A stretch of 19,421 bases of DNA from contig CAJWBY010000081.1 in NCBI GenBank assembly GCA_913020705.1, positions 1 to 19,421 of the forward strand. Direction: 5' to 3'. This document shows positions 1-9,191 of the stretch, one piece after another; position 1 is the first letter of the stretch, and every line of letters begins with the position of its first letter. The notes under the pieces are model-generated. The model worked only from the letters and a program-made list of their open reading frames with translations. It was not told the origin of the DNA and made no database searches. This stretch comes from an uncultured Colwellia sp. GTDB lineage: Bacteria; Pseudomonadota; Gammaproteobacteria; Enterobacterales; Alteromonadaceae. The position numbers and the translations under genes were made by a program.

Positions 1-24
1 ATATTAACAATTACCACTCTCCTC

Positions 25-65
25 TTGTTGATAGTGCTTAGCTCAAGTATTATCAGTTGATAATA
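25..65 (+). promoter_or_regulatory. Candidate promoter and operator dyad upstream of gspC
   Basis: An 18-base inverted repeat, TATTATCAGTTGATAATA (48-65; 8-bp arms, 2-base centre), lies 35 bases before the gspC start. Its left part overlaps a possible -10 box, TATTAT (48-53), which sits 17 bases after a poor -35 match, TTGTTG (25-30). A repressor bound at the dyad could therefore block the operon promoter. The dyad and spacing are seen directly; the promoter and operator roles are inference. The flank is AT-rich, so an 8-bp dyad could be chance. Confidence 0.3.
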
Positions 66-99
66 ATAATATTCAACTTAAATCTTTATAAAGATAACC

Positions 100-1062
100 A
101 TGCAATTACCTTCAAATTTTTCCAGTACAGTCGACTTTTTTTCACAATTACCTCAGCAAAAAATAGCTAAGGTAATCAGTGCACTTTTGTTAGTTTATAT
201 TGCTTATGTTCTTGCACAAATTACTTGGTTTATTGCACCTAGTGGGCAATATCATGCATCTTCGAATGTTACGGTTAAAGTCGCAACGCAAAATACTGAA
301 ACAGCTAAAATTAGTCTAGCAAGCTTAAAAACATTGAACTTATTTGGTTCGTATACAGACATAATAGAAGAAATTGAAACGACTGAAATAGAAAATGCAC
401 CTGAAACACAATTAAATTTAATATTAGCAGGTGTTGCGGCTAGTGATGATAAAATGACTTCTGCAGCCGTTATCGAAAATTCAGGGAATCAAGACACTTA
501 TAGTCCAGGGGAAACGATTACCGGAACACGTGTAGTACTTGATAGTGTGTTTCGAGATAGAGTCATATTGAAAAATGGTGGAAAACTTGAAACTCTTATG
601 CTTGACGGCTTTGACTATAATGAAACAACTAAAATTACTCAGCCTAAAACAAAAAGTAGATCGTCGCTGACTAATAAAAAAAGAGAAAAGATAAATAACA
701 AAACAACTTCACCTAATGTGGTTGATCAAAGAACAAACAAGATGCTCAGTAGCAGTGCTAAGTCATTAAAAGAAGATATAAATAAAGATCCAAGTAAAAT
801 TACAGATTATTTGAAAATATCACCGAAGCGTAAAGATGGCAAAGTAGTTGGCTATCGCTTAATGCCAGGTAAAAATGCTGAATTTTTTCAAAGTTCAGGT
901 TTAAAGTCAGGTGATGTAGCTATTCAAATGAATGGATATGATTTAACTGCACCGAGTGAAGCAGCACAAGCGCTTTCAGCGCTGAAACAAGACAAAGAAG
1001 TATCGTTATTAATTGATCGAAATGGCGAATTGAACGAAATATTATTTAGTATTGGCGGCTAA
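100..1062 (+). CDS. gspC: Type II secretion system inner-membrane protein GspC
   Basis: GspC links the inner-membrane platform of the type II secretion system to the secretin GspD and helps choose substrates. The 320-residue product has a short cytoplasmic N-terminus, one membrane segment at about residues 22-46, and a periplasmic homology region at about 65-175. A Lys/Ser/Asn-rich linker follows, and then a C-terminal PDZ-like domain (about 233-318) carrying the motif SSGLKSGDVAIQMNG. This is the usual GspC architecture; the PDZ rather than coiled-coil C-terminus is the common form. The ATG has only a weak upstream purine stretch (AAAGAT). It is the first gene of the gspC-N operon, with 31 bases before gspD. 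Identity is supported by fold order, size and position. Confidence 0.93.
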   Translation: MQLPSNFSSTVDFFSQLPQQKIAKVISALLLVYIAYVLAQITWFIAPSGQYHASSNVTVKVATQNTETAKISLASLKTLNLFGSYTDIIEEIETTEIENAPETQLNLILAGVAASDDKMTSAAVIENSGNQDTYSPGETITGTRVVLDSVFRDRVILKNGGKLETLMLDGFDYNETTKITQPKTKSRSSLTNKKREKINNKTTSPNVVDQRTNKMLSSSAKSLKEDINKDPSKITDYLKISPKRKDGKVVGYRLMPGKNAEFFQSSGLKSGDVAIQMNGYDLTAPSEAAQALSALKQDKEVSLLIDRNGELNEILFSIGG

Positions 1063-1093
1063 CGTCTTTACTTACAAAATTGAGAATTAAGTT

Positions 1094-3253
1094 ATGATGA
1101 ATTTATCCATGCGCAAAAATATGAGCGCACCTTGGTATAAACGTATGTTAGCAACAGGTTTAACTGTTGTTATGATGAATACCTTGTTATTCAGTGCTAA
1201 TACAAGTGCTGCTAAGTATTCTCCAAATTTCAAAGGCACTGAAATTGCTGAATTCATTAATATAGTGGGTAAAAATCTCAAAAAGACGATGATTGTTGAT
1301 CCAAATGTTCGAGGCAAAGTAAACCTCCGTACACAAGATGAGCTAACAGAAAAACAGTATTACCAAGTTTTTCTCAATGTACTTGAAGTTTATGGTTTTG
1401 CTGCGGTTGAAATGGATAATAATGTAGTAAAAATTATCCGTAATAAAGATGCCAAAACCTCCTCAATTCCTGTTGTCGGTGATGAAAATCCAGGAGTAGG
1501 CGATGAAATGGTTACGCGTGTTGTTGAAGTTAAAAATGTAACCGTACGAGAATTAACACCATTACTTCGCCAGCTTTCAGATCAAGCCGGCGGTGGCAAT
1601 GTAGTAAATTATGACCCAGCAAACGTCATTATGCTTACGGGCACTGCAGCAGTTGTAAATCGTTTAGTAAAAATTATCGAACGCGTCGACAAAGCGGGTG
1701 ACCAAGACGTACAAATAATAAAGTTAAAGTATGCATCAGCAGCCGAAATGGTTCGTATTGTGGAGGCGATGAATAAATCAAGTGGCGGTAAAGCTGGAAC
1801 ACCAACATTTCTTATTCCGAAAATAGTTGCAGATGAGCGAACTAATAGTGTGATAGTCAGCGGTGAGTCTCAAGCTCGAGCACGCATTGGAAAGTTGATT
1901 TCACGATTAGATAGTGAGTTAGAAACAAACGGCAACACACGTGTTTACTATTTGAAGTATTCAAAAGCTGAAGATTTAGTCAAGGTTTTAGAAGGCGTTA
2001 GTAAGTCTATAGAAGCTGAAAGTGCTGGGACAAAAAGCTCGTCTAAGGGAAGCAGCAAAAAACGCAATGTCAGCATTGATGCTCATGAAGATACTAATAC
2101 ACTCGTTATTACCGCTCAACAAGATATGCTTCGTTCACTCGAAGCTGTAATTCGCAAGTTAGATGTTCGTCGCGCACAAGTACTTGTTGAAGCAATTATT
2201 GTTGAAGTTTTTGAAAGTGATGGTGTTAGTTTAGGTGTGCAATGGATGTCTGAAAATGGTGGGATGACTCAGTTCACCAACGGTCCAGCTCCTATAAGTT
2301 CAATAGCCGCGGCAGGTAAAGCTGCAGCTACAACTGTTGGAGAAGTCGTTCCTGCTGTTTATTCATCAGAAACAGGTAATTTAATCACTGGTGAATATAA
2401 TCTAAATGATGTAGAAGGTGATTACAGCTTAGCTGCTACATTATTAGGTTCAGTGAGCGGTGGCATGTTTGGCATCATGAAAAATGGCTGGGGAGCGATA
2501 ATACAAGCAGTGAGTAACGACACTAATTCTAATATCCTTGCTACACCAAGTATTACGACGCTTGATAATGAAGAAGCGCATTTCCTTGTAGGGCAAGAAA
2601 TCCCAATTCTTACCGGCTCAACTGCTGGCAGTAATAACGCTAACCCATTTCAAACGGTAGAACGTCAAGAAGTGGGAATAAAGCTAACCGTTACACCACA
2701 AGTAAATGAAGGCAGTGGTGTACAGTTAACTATTGAACAAGAAGTATCTTCAGTAAGTGGCGCTACAGGCGTTGATATTTCGATTAACAAACGTGAAATC
2801 AAAACAGTTGTTATGGCTGATTCTGGCGCAACAGTCGTTCTTGGTGGTCTGATTGATGAAGACGTACAAGAAAGCGTGCAAAAAGTGCCATTATTAGGTG
2901 ATATTCCCTTTATTGGTCACTTGTTTAAATCAACAGCAACCTCAACACGTAAACGTAATTTAATGGTATTTATTCGCCCAACTATTATTCGTGATGGCAA
3001 CTTAATGAATGAAATCAGTAAAGATAAATATAACTATATTCGTGCTACTGAAATACGTAAGCAAGAAGAAGGTTTATCATTAATGAGCGATGAAAAAATG
3101 CCATTATTACCTGAATGGAATGATGCACTTGCATTACCACCTTCATTTGATGAATATATGAATGAAAATAATTTGAAGGAGCCAAGTTTATTACCGCCTG
3201 TTGTTAATGACGAGGACAATGACTCATCAGGTTCAGAGAAAAAAGATCAATAA
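1094..3253 (+). CDS. gspD: Type II secretion system outer-membrane secretin GspD
   Basis: GspD forms the multimeric outer-membrane channel through which folded proteins leave the periplasm. The 719-residue precursor has a Sec signal peptide (charged start, hydrophobic run at about 21-34, likely cleavage after Ala40). The periplasmic N0 domain follows, then three N1-N3 repeats (about 130-430), with a Ser/Lys-rich insert in N3 near residues 315-330. The secretin pore domain (about 455-640) contains the family signature [14 protein letters not shown] at about 598-611. The C-terminal tail (about 645-719) is acidic and probably includes the S-domain region used for pilotin-assisted targeting. No pilotin gene is visible here. 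The gene starts with two adjacent ATGs, so the first residue is uncertain by one. It ends one base before gspE. Confidence 0.96.
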   Translation: MMNLSMRKNMSAPWYKRMLATGLTVVMMNTLLFSANTSAAKYSPNFKGTEIAEFINIVGKNLKKTMIVDPNVRGKVNLRTQDELTEKQYYQVFLNVLEVYGFAAVEMDNNVVKIIRNKDAKTSSIPVVGDENPGVGDEMVTRVVEVKNVTVRELTPLLRQLSDQAGGGNVVNYDPANVIMLTGTAAVVNRLVKIIERVDKAGDQDVQIIKLKYASAAEMVRIVEAMNKSSGGKAGTPTFLIPKIVADERTNSVIVSGESQARARIGKLISRLDSELETNGNTRVYYLKYSKAEDLVKVLEGVSKSIEAESAGTKSSSKGSSKKRNVSIDAHEDTNTLVITAQQDMLRSLEAVIRKLDVRRAQVLVEAIIVEVFESDGVSLGVQWMSENGGMTQFTNGPAPISSIAAAGKAAATTVGEVVPAVYSSETGNLITGEYNLNDVEGDYSLAATLLGSVSGGMFGIMKNGWGAIIQAVSNDTNSNILATPSITTLDNEEAHFLVGQEIPILTGSTAGSNNANPFQTVERQEVGIKLTVTPQVNEGSGVQLTIEQEVSSVSGATGVDISINKREIKTVVMADSGATVVLGGLIDEDVQESVQKVPLLGDIPFIGHLFKSTATSTRKRNLMVFIRPTIIRDGNLMNEISKDKYNYIRATEIRKQEEGLSLMSDEKMPLLPEWNDALALPPSFDEYMNENNLKEPSLLPPVVNDEDNDSSGSEKKDQ

Positions 3254-3254
3254 T

Positions 3255-4811
3255 ATGGCTGATAATGAAAGTAATGAAGTTGTCGAAAATATTGTCAGTG
3301 TAACTGTTACTGGTGATGGTCAAGATAGCGATGTAAAAAAAATCGAAATTAGCCGTTTACCTTTTACCTTTGCAAAGCGTCATAGTGTATTAATCAGTAA
3401 AAAAGATGAACAATACACATTGCACTGTTTGAAAAATGTTAATAGTGCAGCTGTTATAGAGGTACGTCGGGTTTTAAAAACGGCTTTTGCAATCGAATTT
3501 CATTCATTTGATGAATTTGAACAATTACTGACGATTTCATACCAGCGAGATTCGTCAGAAGCGCAGCAAATGATGGAAGATATCGGCAACGAAGTTGATT
3601 TATATTCACTTGCAGATGAAATGACCGAAACTGAAGATCTACTTGAAAATGAAGATGATGCGCCAATCATCAAATTGATCAATGCTATGTTAAGTGAAGC
3701 CATAAAAGAAAATGCTTCTGATATTCACATTGAAACATTTGAAACTGCATTGCAGATTCGTTTTCGAGTTGACGGCGTCTTACGTGAAGTTTTAAAACCA
3801 AACCGTAAACTTGCATCATTATTAGTTTCTCGTATCAAGGTCATGGCAAAACTTGATATCGCTGAAAAACGTATTCCTCAAGATGGCCGTATCTCTTTGC
3901 GTATTGCCGGGCGTGCCGTCGACGTTCGTGTGTCAACAATGCCTACTGGACATGGTGAACGTGTAGTACTTCGTTTACTTGATAAAAACTCAGTTCGTCT
4001 AGACCTTGAAGATTTAGGCATGACACTCGCAAATCGCATAAAATTTTCGAGCCTCATCGAAAAACCACATGGCATTATCTTAGTAACGGGTCCAACGGGC
4101 TCTGGTAAAAGTACCACATTATATGCAGGATTAAGCCAAATCGATTCGAAAGAACGTAACGTTCTGACTGTTGAAGATCCCATCGAGTATGCTATTGAAG
4201 GTATTGGACAAACTCAGGTTAATACTAAAGTTGATATGACCTTTGCTCGTGGATTACGCGCAATACTTCGTCAAGATCCCGATGTAGTTATGGTCGGTGA
4301 AATTCGAGATTTAGAAACCGCCCAAATTTCAGTGCAAGCAAGTTTAACTGGTCATTTGGTTATGTCTACACTACACACAAACAGTGCTGCTGGCGCAATA
4401 ACGCGTATGGAAGATATGGGTGTAGAATCATTTTTATTATCGTCAAGTTTATTAGGGGTATTAGCCCAACGACTTGTTAGAACGCTATGCCCTCATTGTA
4501 AAGAAAGTCATTTACCTGATGAGCAAGAACTTACGTTACTTGAATTACCGAAAAATAACACACAGCATATTTATCGCGCTGTCGGTTGTAGTGAATGTAA
4601 CAATAAAGGCTACAAAGGCCGTATGGGGATTCATGAACTGATTGTTGTTGACGATAAAATACGTGAACTTATACATAACGGTAAAGGCGAGCAAGCCATC
4701 GAAAAGTTTATTCGCACAAATACTCCCAGTATTCGTCGAGACGGTTTTGATAAAGTCATCACTGGTCAAACAACACTTGAAGAAGTTTTACGTGTTACAA
4801 GAGAAGATTAA
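3255..4811 (+). CDS. gspE: Type II secretion ATPase GspE
   Basis: GspE is the cytoplasmic hexameric ATPase that powers pseudopilus assembly through GspL and GspF. With the ATG at 3255 the protein has 518 residues, normal for the family. It shows an N1E domain, Walker [10 protein letters not shown] (279-287), an Asp-box/Walker B block [11 protein letters not shown] (339-349) followed by IRDLETAQ, the His box LVMSTLHTN, and the four-cysteine zinc-binding module C412/C415 and C445/C448 typical of GspE. An upstream in-frame TTG at 3201 would put 18 residues inside the gspD end and has no support. The chosen ATG lies one base after the gspD stop, with GAGAAAAAAG upstream, which implies translational coupling. 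Confidence 0.96.
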   Translation: MADNESNEVVENIVSVTVTGDGQDSDVKKIEISRLPFTFAKRHSVLISKKDEQYTLHCLKNVNSAAVIEVRRVLKTAFAIEFHSFDEFEQLLTISYQRDSSEAQQMMEDIGNEVDLYSLADEMTETEDLLENEDDAPIIKLINAMLSEAIKENASDIHIETFETALQIRFRVDGVLREVLKPNRKLASLLVSRIKVMAKLDIAEKRIPQDGRISLRIAGRAVDVRVSTMPTGHGERVVLRLLDKNSVRLDLEDLGMTLANRIKFSSLIEKPHGIILVTGPTGSGKSTTLYAGLSQIDSKERNVLTVEDPIEYAIEGIGQTQVNTKVDMTFARGLRAILRQDPDVVMVGEIRDLETAQISVQASLTGHLVMSTLHTNSAAGAITRMEDMGVESFLLSSSLLGVLAQRLVRTLCPHCKESHLPDEQELTLLELPKNNTQHIYRAVGCSECNNKGYKGRMGIHELIVVDDKIRELIHNGKGEQAIEKFIRTNTPSIRRDGFDKVITGQTTLEEVLRVTRED

Positions 4812-4824
4812 CTAGAGTTTTATT

Positions 4825-6048
4825 ATGGCAGCTTTTGATTATCAAGCAGTAAACAGCCGTGGTAAAACGGTAAAGGGTGTTATCGAAGGAGATACACCAA
4901 GACAAGTGCGTGGCTTGCTACGTGATAAAGGCTTAATGCCAACAGAAGTAACACCAAGCTTACAAAAAACCAAAGAAGCAGCAAATAAATCGCGATTTGC
5001 AGGTCGTACCAAAGTATCCGTATCCGAACTTGCGCTAATCACCCGTCAACTTGCTACATTAGTTGAGTCAGGTTTACCTATTGAAGAATCATTGCTAGCT
5101 GTAGGTGAGCAATGTGAAAAAAATACGATGAAAAGCATGGTCATGGCTGTCCGTACGAAAGTTACCGAAGGCTATGGACTGGCTGAAAGCATGGCAGAAT
5201 TCCCACATATTTTTAATCACTTATATCGAGCAATGGTCGCAGCAGGTGAAAAGTCTGGCTTTTTAGATACGGTACTAAATCGTTTAGCTGACTACACAGA
5301 ACAACGTGAACACTTACGCTCTCAAATTATTCAAGCGCTTGTTTATCCAGTTATTATGACCGTAGTCGCAATTGGCGTTATTTCAGTGCTACTCACTAGT
5401 GTAGTACCTAAAATTGTTGGACAGTTCGACCAAATGGGTGCAGATTTACCTGCAATAACACAGCTTTTGATTGGCACTAGTGATTTCTTAAGAGCATACG
5501 GATTGTATATTATTGTTTTCATCATGCTGTTTATTGTTGGATTTACTCACTTAATGAAAAAGGAAAAATTCAAATTTTCTTTTCATCGAAAAGTAATTAA
5601 CTTTCCAGGTGTTGGGAAAATTATTCGGGGTATTAATACTGCCCGTTTTGCACGTACCTTAAGTATCCTTACCGCCAGTGCCGTGCCTTTACTCGAAAGC
5701 ATGAAAATATCAGGTGAAGTTTTAGAAAATTTATACATTAAGCAATGTGTTAAAGAATCAGCAGACAAAGTACGTGAAGGTGCAAGTTTACGGGTTTCTT
5801 TAGAGCAAACGAAATTATTCCCACCGATGATGCTTCATATGATTGCCAGTGGTGAGAAAAGTGGCAAGTTAGAACATATGCTTGGGCGCTCAGCAGACAA
5901 CCAGGACAGAGAATTTGAAGCGTTAATGACAATATCGCTTAAAGCTTTCGAACCAGCCCTAATGATTGCTATGGCCGGTGTAGTTCTTTTTATTGTTATG
6001 GCTATTTTACAGCCAATTCTTCAGTTAAATACCTTAGTAGGAGGTTAG
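4825..6048 (+). CDS. gspF: Type II secretion inner-membrane platform protein GspF
   Basis: GspF is the polytopic membrane core of the secretion platform and works with GspE and GspL to assemble the pseudopilus. The 407-residue protein has the typical opening MAAFDYQAVNSRGK and two tandem T2SSF domains (about 70-195 and 270-398), each with a conserved Gly/Glu-containing motif (ESGLPIEESL; SAVPLLESM). Three membrane segments lie at roughly 171-195, 224-242 and 379-398. Length and domain order match the family. It starts 13 bases after gspE and ends one base before gspG. Its last codons contain the gspG ribosome binding site. Confidence 0.96.
   Translation: MAAFDYQAVNSRGKTVKGVIEGDTPRQVRGLLRDKGLMPTEVTPSLQKTKEAANKSRFAGRTKVSVSELALITRQLATLVESGLPIEESLLAVGEQCEKNTMKSMVMAVRTKVTEGYGLAESMAEFPHIFNHLYRAMVAAGEKSGFLDTVLNRLADYTEQREHLRSQIIQALVYPVIMTVVAIGVISVLLTSVVPKIVGQFDQMGADLPAITQLLIGTSDFLRAYGLYIIVFIMLFIVGFTHLMKKEKFKFSFHRKVINFPGVGKIIRGINTARFARTLSILTASAVPLLESMKISGEVLENLYIKQCVKESADKVREGASLRVSLEQTKLFPPMMLHMIASGEKSGKLEHMLGRSADNQDREFEALMTISLKAFEPALMIAMAGVVLFIVMAILQPILQLNTLVGG
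6039..6044 (+). promoter_or_regulatory. Strong ribosome binding site of gspG
   Basis: A perfect AGGAGG lies in the last codons of gspF, five bases before the gspG ATG. It is by far the best Shine-Dalgarno sequence in the operon. Most other gsp starts have weak sites or rely on overlapping stop codons. This fits the need to make the major pseudopilin in excess of the platform proteins; the abundance link is inference. Confidence 0.75.
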
Positions 6049-6049
6049 T

Positions 6050-6505
6050 ATGAACCAAGTAAACAAACAGATTAAAACAAAGAAAAACCAGCAAGGCTTT
6101 ACCTTAATGGAAGTTATGGTTGTTATCGTAATTATTGGAATGATAGGGGGAGCCGTTGTCCAAAACGTGATGGGTAGCTTAGACACCGCTAAAATTAGTA
6201 AAGTAGTACAAGACATAAAAGGGTTAGAAACTTCGTTAACCATGTACAAAATGGATAACTATCAATACCCGAATACAGAACAAGGATTAGAAGCATTAGC
6301 GGAAGAAACGGATGTTGAACCTTTACCTCGTCGCTACCCAGAAGGCGGTTACGTTCAACGCTTAGAGAATGATCCTTGGGGTAACGCATATCAACTATTA
6401 AACCCGGGCGATAATGGTGATATTGATATTTTCAGCATGGGACCTGATGGAGAGCAAGGTACAGAAGACGATATAGGTAACTGGAATATTAGCGAATACC
6501 AATAG
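6050..6505 (+). CDS. gspG: Major pseudopilin GspG
   Basis: GspG is the main subunit of the periplasmic pseudopilus that pushes substrates through the secretin. The 151-residue precursor has a 16-residue positively charged leader ending in Gly, then FTLMEVMVVIVIIG, the class III prepilin cleavage motif with Glu at mature position 5. A prepilin peptidase would cut after Gly16 and methylate Phe, giving a mature protein of 135 residues. The C-terminal part contains the NDPWGN core and an Asp-rich loop (GDNGDIDIFSMGPDGEQGTEDD) matching the calcium-binding region of GspG. It is preceded by AGGAGG and lies one base after gspF. Confidence 0.97.
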   Translation: MNQVNKQIKTKKNQQGFTLMEVMVVIVIIGMIGGAVVQNVMGSLDTAKISKVVQDIKGLETSLTMYKMDNYQYPNTEQGLEALAEETDVEPLPRRYPEGGYVQRLENDPWGNAYQLLNPGDNGDIDIFSMGPDGEQGTEDDIGNWNISEYQ

Positions 6506-6526
6506 GTATCAATCAGAAATAATAAC

Positions 6527-7162
6527 ATGAGCCATTATTCGAAAAAGACGTCGCATCGAAACGGTTTCACTCTCATTGAAGTGATGCTGGTTATTGTGCT
6601 TGTTGGATTAATGGTTTCTGTTATTCAATTTAGTGCTTCAGGTGACAAATCAGAAGAAATGCTTGAGATGTCAAGTAAGCGTTTTGCTGGTGTTTTCAAT
6701 ATTGCCGCTGAATATGGCATGTTAAATAATATTGAATTAGGCTTGATGATTGATAAAAAGGGCTATCAATTTTTAGGTTACGATGGTGACAAATGGACCG
6801 ACGTTTCTGAAAATAAAATGTTCAGTCGGTTTGATTTACCAGAGGGGATAGAGCTCGTTTTACAACTTGATGACTTACCCATTGAAGAGCCTCAGTTATT
6901 TGATACTGAATTGTTTAATGTACTGCAAGAAGATAATAAAGACCCTGACGAAACATTAAGTGAAGATCGTGATTCGGATAATAATATAGAAAAAAAGAAG
7001 CTTATCCCGCAAATATATATACTCTCTGGCGGAGAAATCACACCGTTTAGTTTGCGTTTTCAAATGGTAGAAAATGATTACATCGAAGTAAAATTATATT
7101 TTAAAGTTACGGGTTTATATACCACACCATTAAGCGTTGAAGGGCCACTCCTTGATGAATAA
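6527..7162 (+). CDS. gspH: Minor pseudopilin GspH
   Basis: GspH is a minor pseudopilin thought to join the I-J-K tip complex to the GspG shaft. The 211-residue precursor has a 13-residue leader ending HRNG, then FTLIEVMLVIVLVGLM with Glu at mature position 5, so it should be processed by a prepilin peptidase. The globular region holds a very acidic, probably flexible stretch at about 135-160 (LQEDNKDPDETLSEDRDSDN). It starts 21 bases after gspG with little visible Shine-Dalgarno. Its end overlaps the start of gspI by 8 bases. Assignment rests on the prepilin motif, length and position between G and I. Confidence 0.9.
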   Translation: MSHYSKKTSHRNGFTLIEVMLVIVLVGLMVSVIQFSASGDKSEEMLEMSSKRFAGVFNIAAEYGMLNNIELGLMIDKKGYQFLGYDGDKWTDVSENKMFSRFDLPEGIELVLQLDDLPIEEPQLFDTELFNVLQEDNKDPDETLSEDRDSDNNIEKKKLIPQIYILSGGEITPFSLRFQMVENDYIEVKLYFKVTGLYTTPLSVEGPLLDE

Positions 7163-7568
7163 CTCCGCAATGGCTAACAAAGTGAATAAATCATTTAAAA
7201 CATTTTCATTAGGCTTCACATTAATTGAAGTGATGTTAGCGATGGCAATTTTTTCAATTGCTGGAATCGCTTTATTAAGCGCTTCTGACAACAACATCAG
7301 AAATTTGAGTCATCTAGAAAATCAAATTTTAGCCAATTGGTTAGCTTCAAATCAATTAGTTGAGGTGACTTTAGATACAAAATGGCCACCTAAAAACAAT
7401 AAAAAAGGCACAGTCGAAATGGCTGGGCAAGAATGGTTTTGGTTACAAAAAGTGATTAAAACAGAAAACAAAGACATGCGTTCTGTAGTAATAGAAATTC
7501 GAAATGATGAAGATGAAAAGTTACCTATTACAAGTATGGTAACTTTTGTTTCCAAGAGTCAGCCATAA
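7155..7568 (+). CDS. gspI: Minor pseudopilin GspI
   Basis: GspI is a minor pseudopilin that initiates assembly of the tip complex with J and K. I start it at the ATG at 7155, giving 137 residues, with AAGGG ten bases upstream; an in-frame TTG at 7137 lies deeper inside gspH and is less likely. The leader is 20 residues and ends in SLG, followed by FTLIEVMLAMAIFSIAG with Glu at mature position 5. The GspI-type body includes LANWLASNQL and the GQEWFW motif. The ATG overlaps the end of gspH (ATGAATAA), and the stop overlaps the gspJ start (TAATG), so translation is probably coupled on both sides. Confidence 0.92.
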   Translation: MNNSAMANKVNKSFKTFSLGFTLIEVMLAMAIFSIAGIALLSASDNNIRNLSHLENQILANWLASNQLVEVTLDTKWPPKNNKKGTVEMAGQEWFWLQKVIKTENKDMRSVVIEIRNDEDEKLPITSMVTFVSKSQP

Positions 7569-8191
7569 TGTTCATCCTGTTGAAAAATTCAAAGACTAAA
7601 GGTTTTACTTTATTAGAAGTACTGATAGCCATTGCTATATTTTCAATGATCAGCATGAGCAGTTTCAGTATTTTTAATACCGTAATAAAAAGTGATGAGT
7701 CATCTAAAATTCGTACCGACCGAATCAATGAATTACAGCGAGGTTTTTTATTAATCGAACGAGATTTACTACAAATCGCTAAACGAAGCATTCGATTAAA
7801 TGGCGAAGAACCGCAAGAAGATTTTTTATACACCGACGATAATAGTTTTTCAAACAGTGAAAGTACCTTAGCTTTTGTTCGGCAAGGTTGGACAAACCCA
7901 GGTCTACTCTTACCTCGTAGTAACATGCAATCAGTGGCTTATCAGCTAAATGAAGGCACCTTTGAACGACTTCACTTTAACTTTGTTGATGCTATTCAAG
8001 GACAAGAACCCAAAATAAGAAAATTGATAACAGAAATTGAAGAACTCAATTTCGAGTTCTTTTATGATAAAGAATGGCAAGATAAAATTATTGGAAAAAA
8101 CTTGCCTAAAGCGATTGCCGTAGAACTTATCACTAAAGATTATGGGTTGATCCGCAGAGAATTTTTAGTTGCAGGTGGCAAGAGTGTTTAG
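7568..8191 (+). CDS. gspJ: Minor pseudopilin GspJ
   Basis: GspJ is a minor pseudopilin of the I-J-K tip complex. The 207-residue precursor has a 12-residue leader (MFILLKNSKTKG) followed by FTLLEVLIAIAIFSMI, the class III prepilin motif with Glu at mature position 5. Further GspJ features are LQRGFLLIERDLLQIA shortly after the helix and FVRQGWTNPG in the middle of the protein. The C-terminal half contains the FEFFYDKEWQ segment and ends with a basic, Gly-rich tail. Its ATG shares one base with the gspI stop (TAATG), and AAGAG lies a short distance upstream. The gene ends just before or overlapping gspK, depending on the start used for gspK. Confidence 0.93.
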   Translation: MFILLKNSKTKGFTLLEVLIAIAIFSMISMSSFSIFNTVIKSDESSKIRTDRINELQRGFLLIERDLLQIAKRSIRLNGEEPQEDFLYTDDNSFSNSESTLAFVRQGWTNPGLLLPRSNMQSVAYQLNEGTFERLHFNFVDAIQGQEPKIRKLITEIEELNFEFFYDKEWQDKIIGKNLPKAIAVELITKDYGLIRREFLVAGGKSV

Positions 8192-8195
8192 AAAT

Positions 8196-9191
8196 ATGGC
8201 CATGGCTAAAAAAGTGCAGGGTGTTGCGTTAATCACTGTTTTACTCATTGTTGCTTTAGCTGCGGTACTTGTTACTCAAATGACTGGACGATTACAGTTG
8301 CAAATGCAACGTACAAACAATATCACTTTAAATCAGCAAGCTTATTGGTATGCTATGGGCGCTGAAGCTTTTGCAAAAAGAATATTGATTACATCTTTTA
8401 AAGATGACGATACCGTAACGCATTTAGAGCAAATGTGGGCGCAGGGTGAAACGAGTTTTCCTGTAGATTTTGGACAAATAACCGGTGAAATCTTCGATAT
8501 GCAAGCATGCTTTAATTTAAATGCATTGAGGGAGGAAACAACTACAGCTCCATCACGTTCTGGTAGAACAGATATGCAAGAAGCTTTTAAAGAATTGATT
8601 GTCTCACTTGGTGTAGATGGTGCTGATGACTTTGCAGCCGAATACATGACTGATGCATTAGTTGATTGGCTAGACAAAAACAGTGCAATAGAAAGTGCCG
8701 GTGGTGCTGAAGATAATGACTATTCATCAAAAGAGTTTCCTTATTTACCTGCAAATAATTACCTAGCAAGTATTACTGAATTACGATTGATAGAACATTT
8801 TACGATACCCGTTATAAATGAATTGAAAAAGTTAGTTTGTGTTTTACCTAATAACAATTTACATAAAATCAATTTAAATACCATTAGCAGTGAGCAAGTG
8901 AAACTTCTTGAAGTTTTCTTAGGTATCCCTCTAGCAGATGCTGAGCAAGCGTTGTCAGCTCGACCGAGTGATGGATTTAAAACCGATAAAGAATTTTTTA
9001 ACCATCAAGATATAGTAAAACATAACAACATAACCGAAGTTATAAAAGAGCAGTTTGTTGTTGATAGTGAGTATTTTAGATTAAAAAGCATCGCTAGTTT
9101 TAATAACAGTTATTTCGCATTAAGTACTTTAATGAAAGTTGAAAGTAATAATAATATCTCAGTAGTTAGTCGTACCATAGGACGAGAATAA
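8196..9191 (+). CDS. gspK: Minor pseudopilin GspK
   Basis: GspK caps the pseudopilus tip with GspI and GspJ. From the ATG at 8196 the precursor has 331 residues, much larger than the other pseudopilins, as is usual for GspK. The leader ends KKVQG and is followed by VALITVLLIVALAAVLV. Mature position 5 is Thr rather than Glu, and absence of Glu5 is a known GspK trait. The body contains CFNLNAL and the helix-hairpin region KINLNTISSEQVKLL. The start is uncertain: a GTG at 8184 sits five bases after AGGTGG (8173-8178) and would add four residues and overlap gspJ by 8 bases. The gspL start shares one base with the stop. Confidence 0.92.
   Translation: MAMAKKVQGVALITVLLIVALAAVLVTQMTGRLQLQMQRTNNITLNQQAYWYAMGAEAFAKRILITSFKDDDTVTHLEQMWAQGETSFPVDFGQITGEIFDMQACFNLNALREETTTAPSRSGRTDMQEAFKELIVSLGVDGADDFAAEYMTDALVDWLDKNSAIESAGGAEDNDYSSKEFPYLPANNYLASITELRLIEHFTIPVINELKKLVCVLPNNNLHKINLNTISSEQVKLLEVFLGIPLADAEQALSARPSDGFKTDKEFFNHQDIVKHNNITEVIKEQFVVDSEYFRLKSIASFNNSYFALSTLMKVESNNNISVVSRTIGRE

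Noticed and set aside
57..71. Fur box from GATAAT-like repeats upstream of gspC
   Set aside because: Only one hexamer matches well; the rest is generic AT-rich sequence.
3201..3254. Longer gspE start (TTG at 3201), and similar TTG extensions at 7137, 8169, 10857 and 14934
   Set aside because: All are TTG codons inside the preceding gene; ATGs at the gene boundaries agree better with family N-termini and coupling.
3878..4183. 101-codon open frame antisense to gspE
   Set aside because: It is the complement of the conserved ATPase core; openness follows from gspE codon use.
7528..7926. 132-codon open frame antisense to gspI/gspJ
   Set aside because: It lies inside well-supported gspI/gspJ coding sequence, has no ribosome binding site and shows no recognisable domain; it is a shadow frame.
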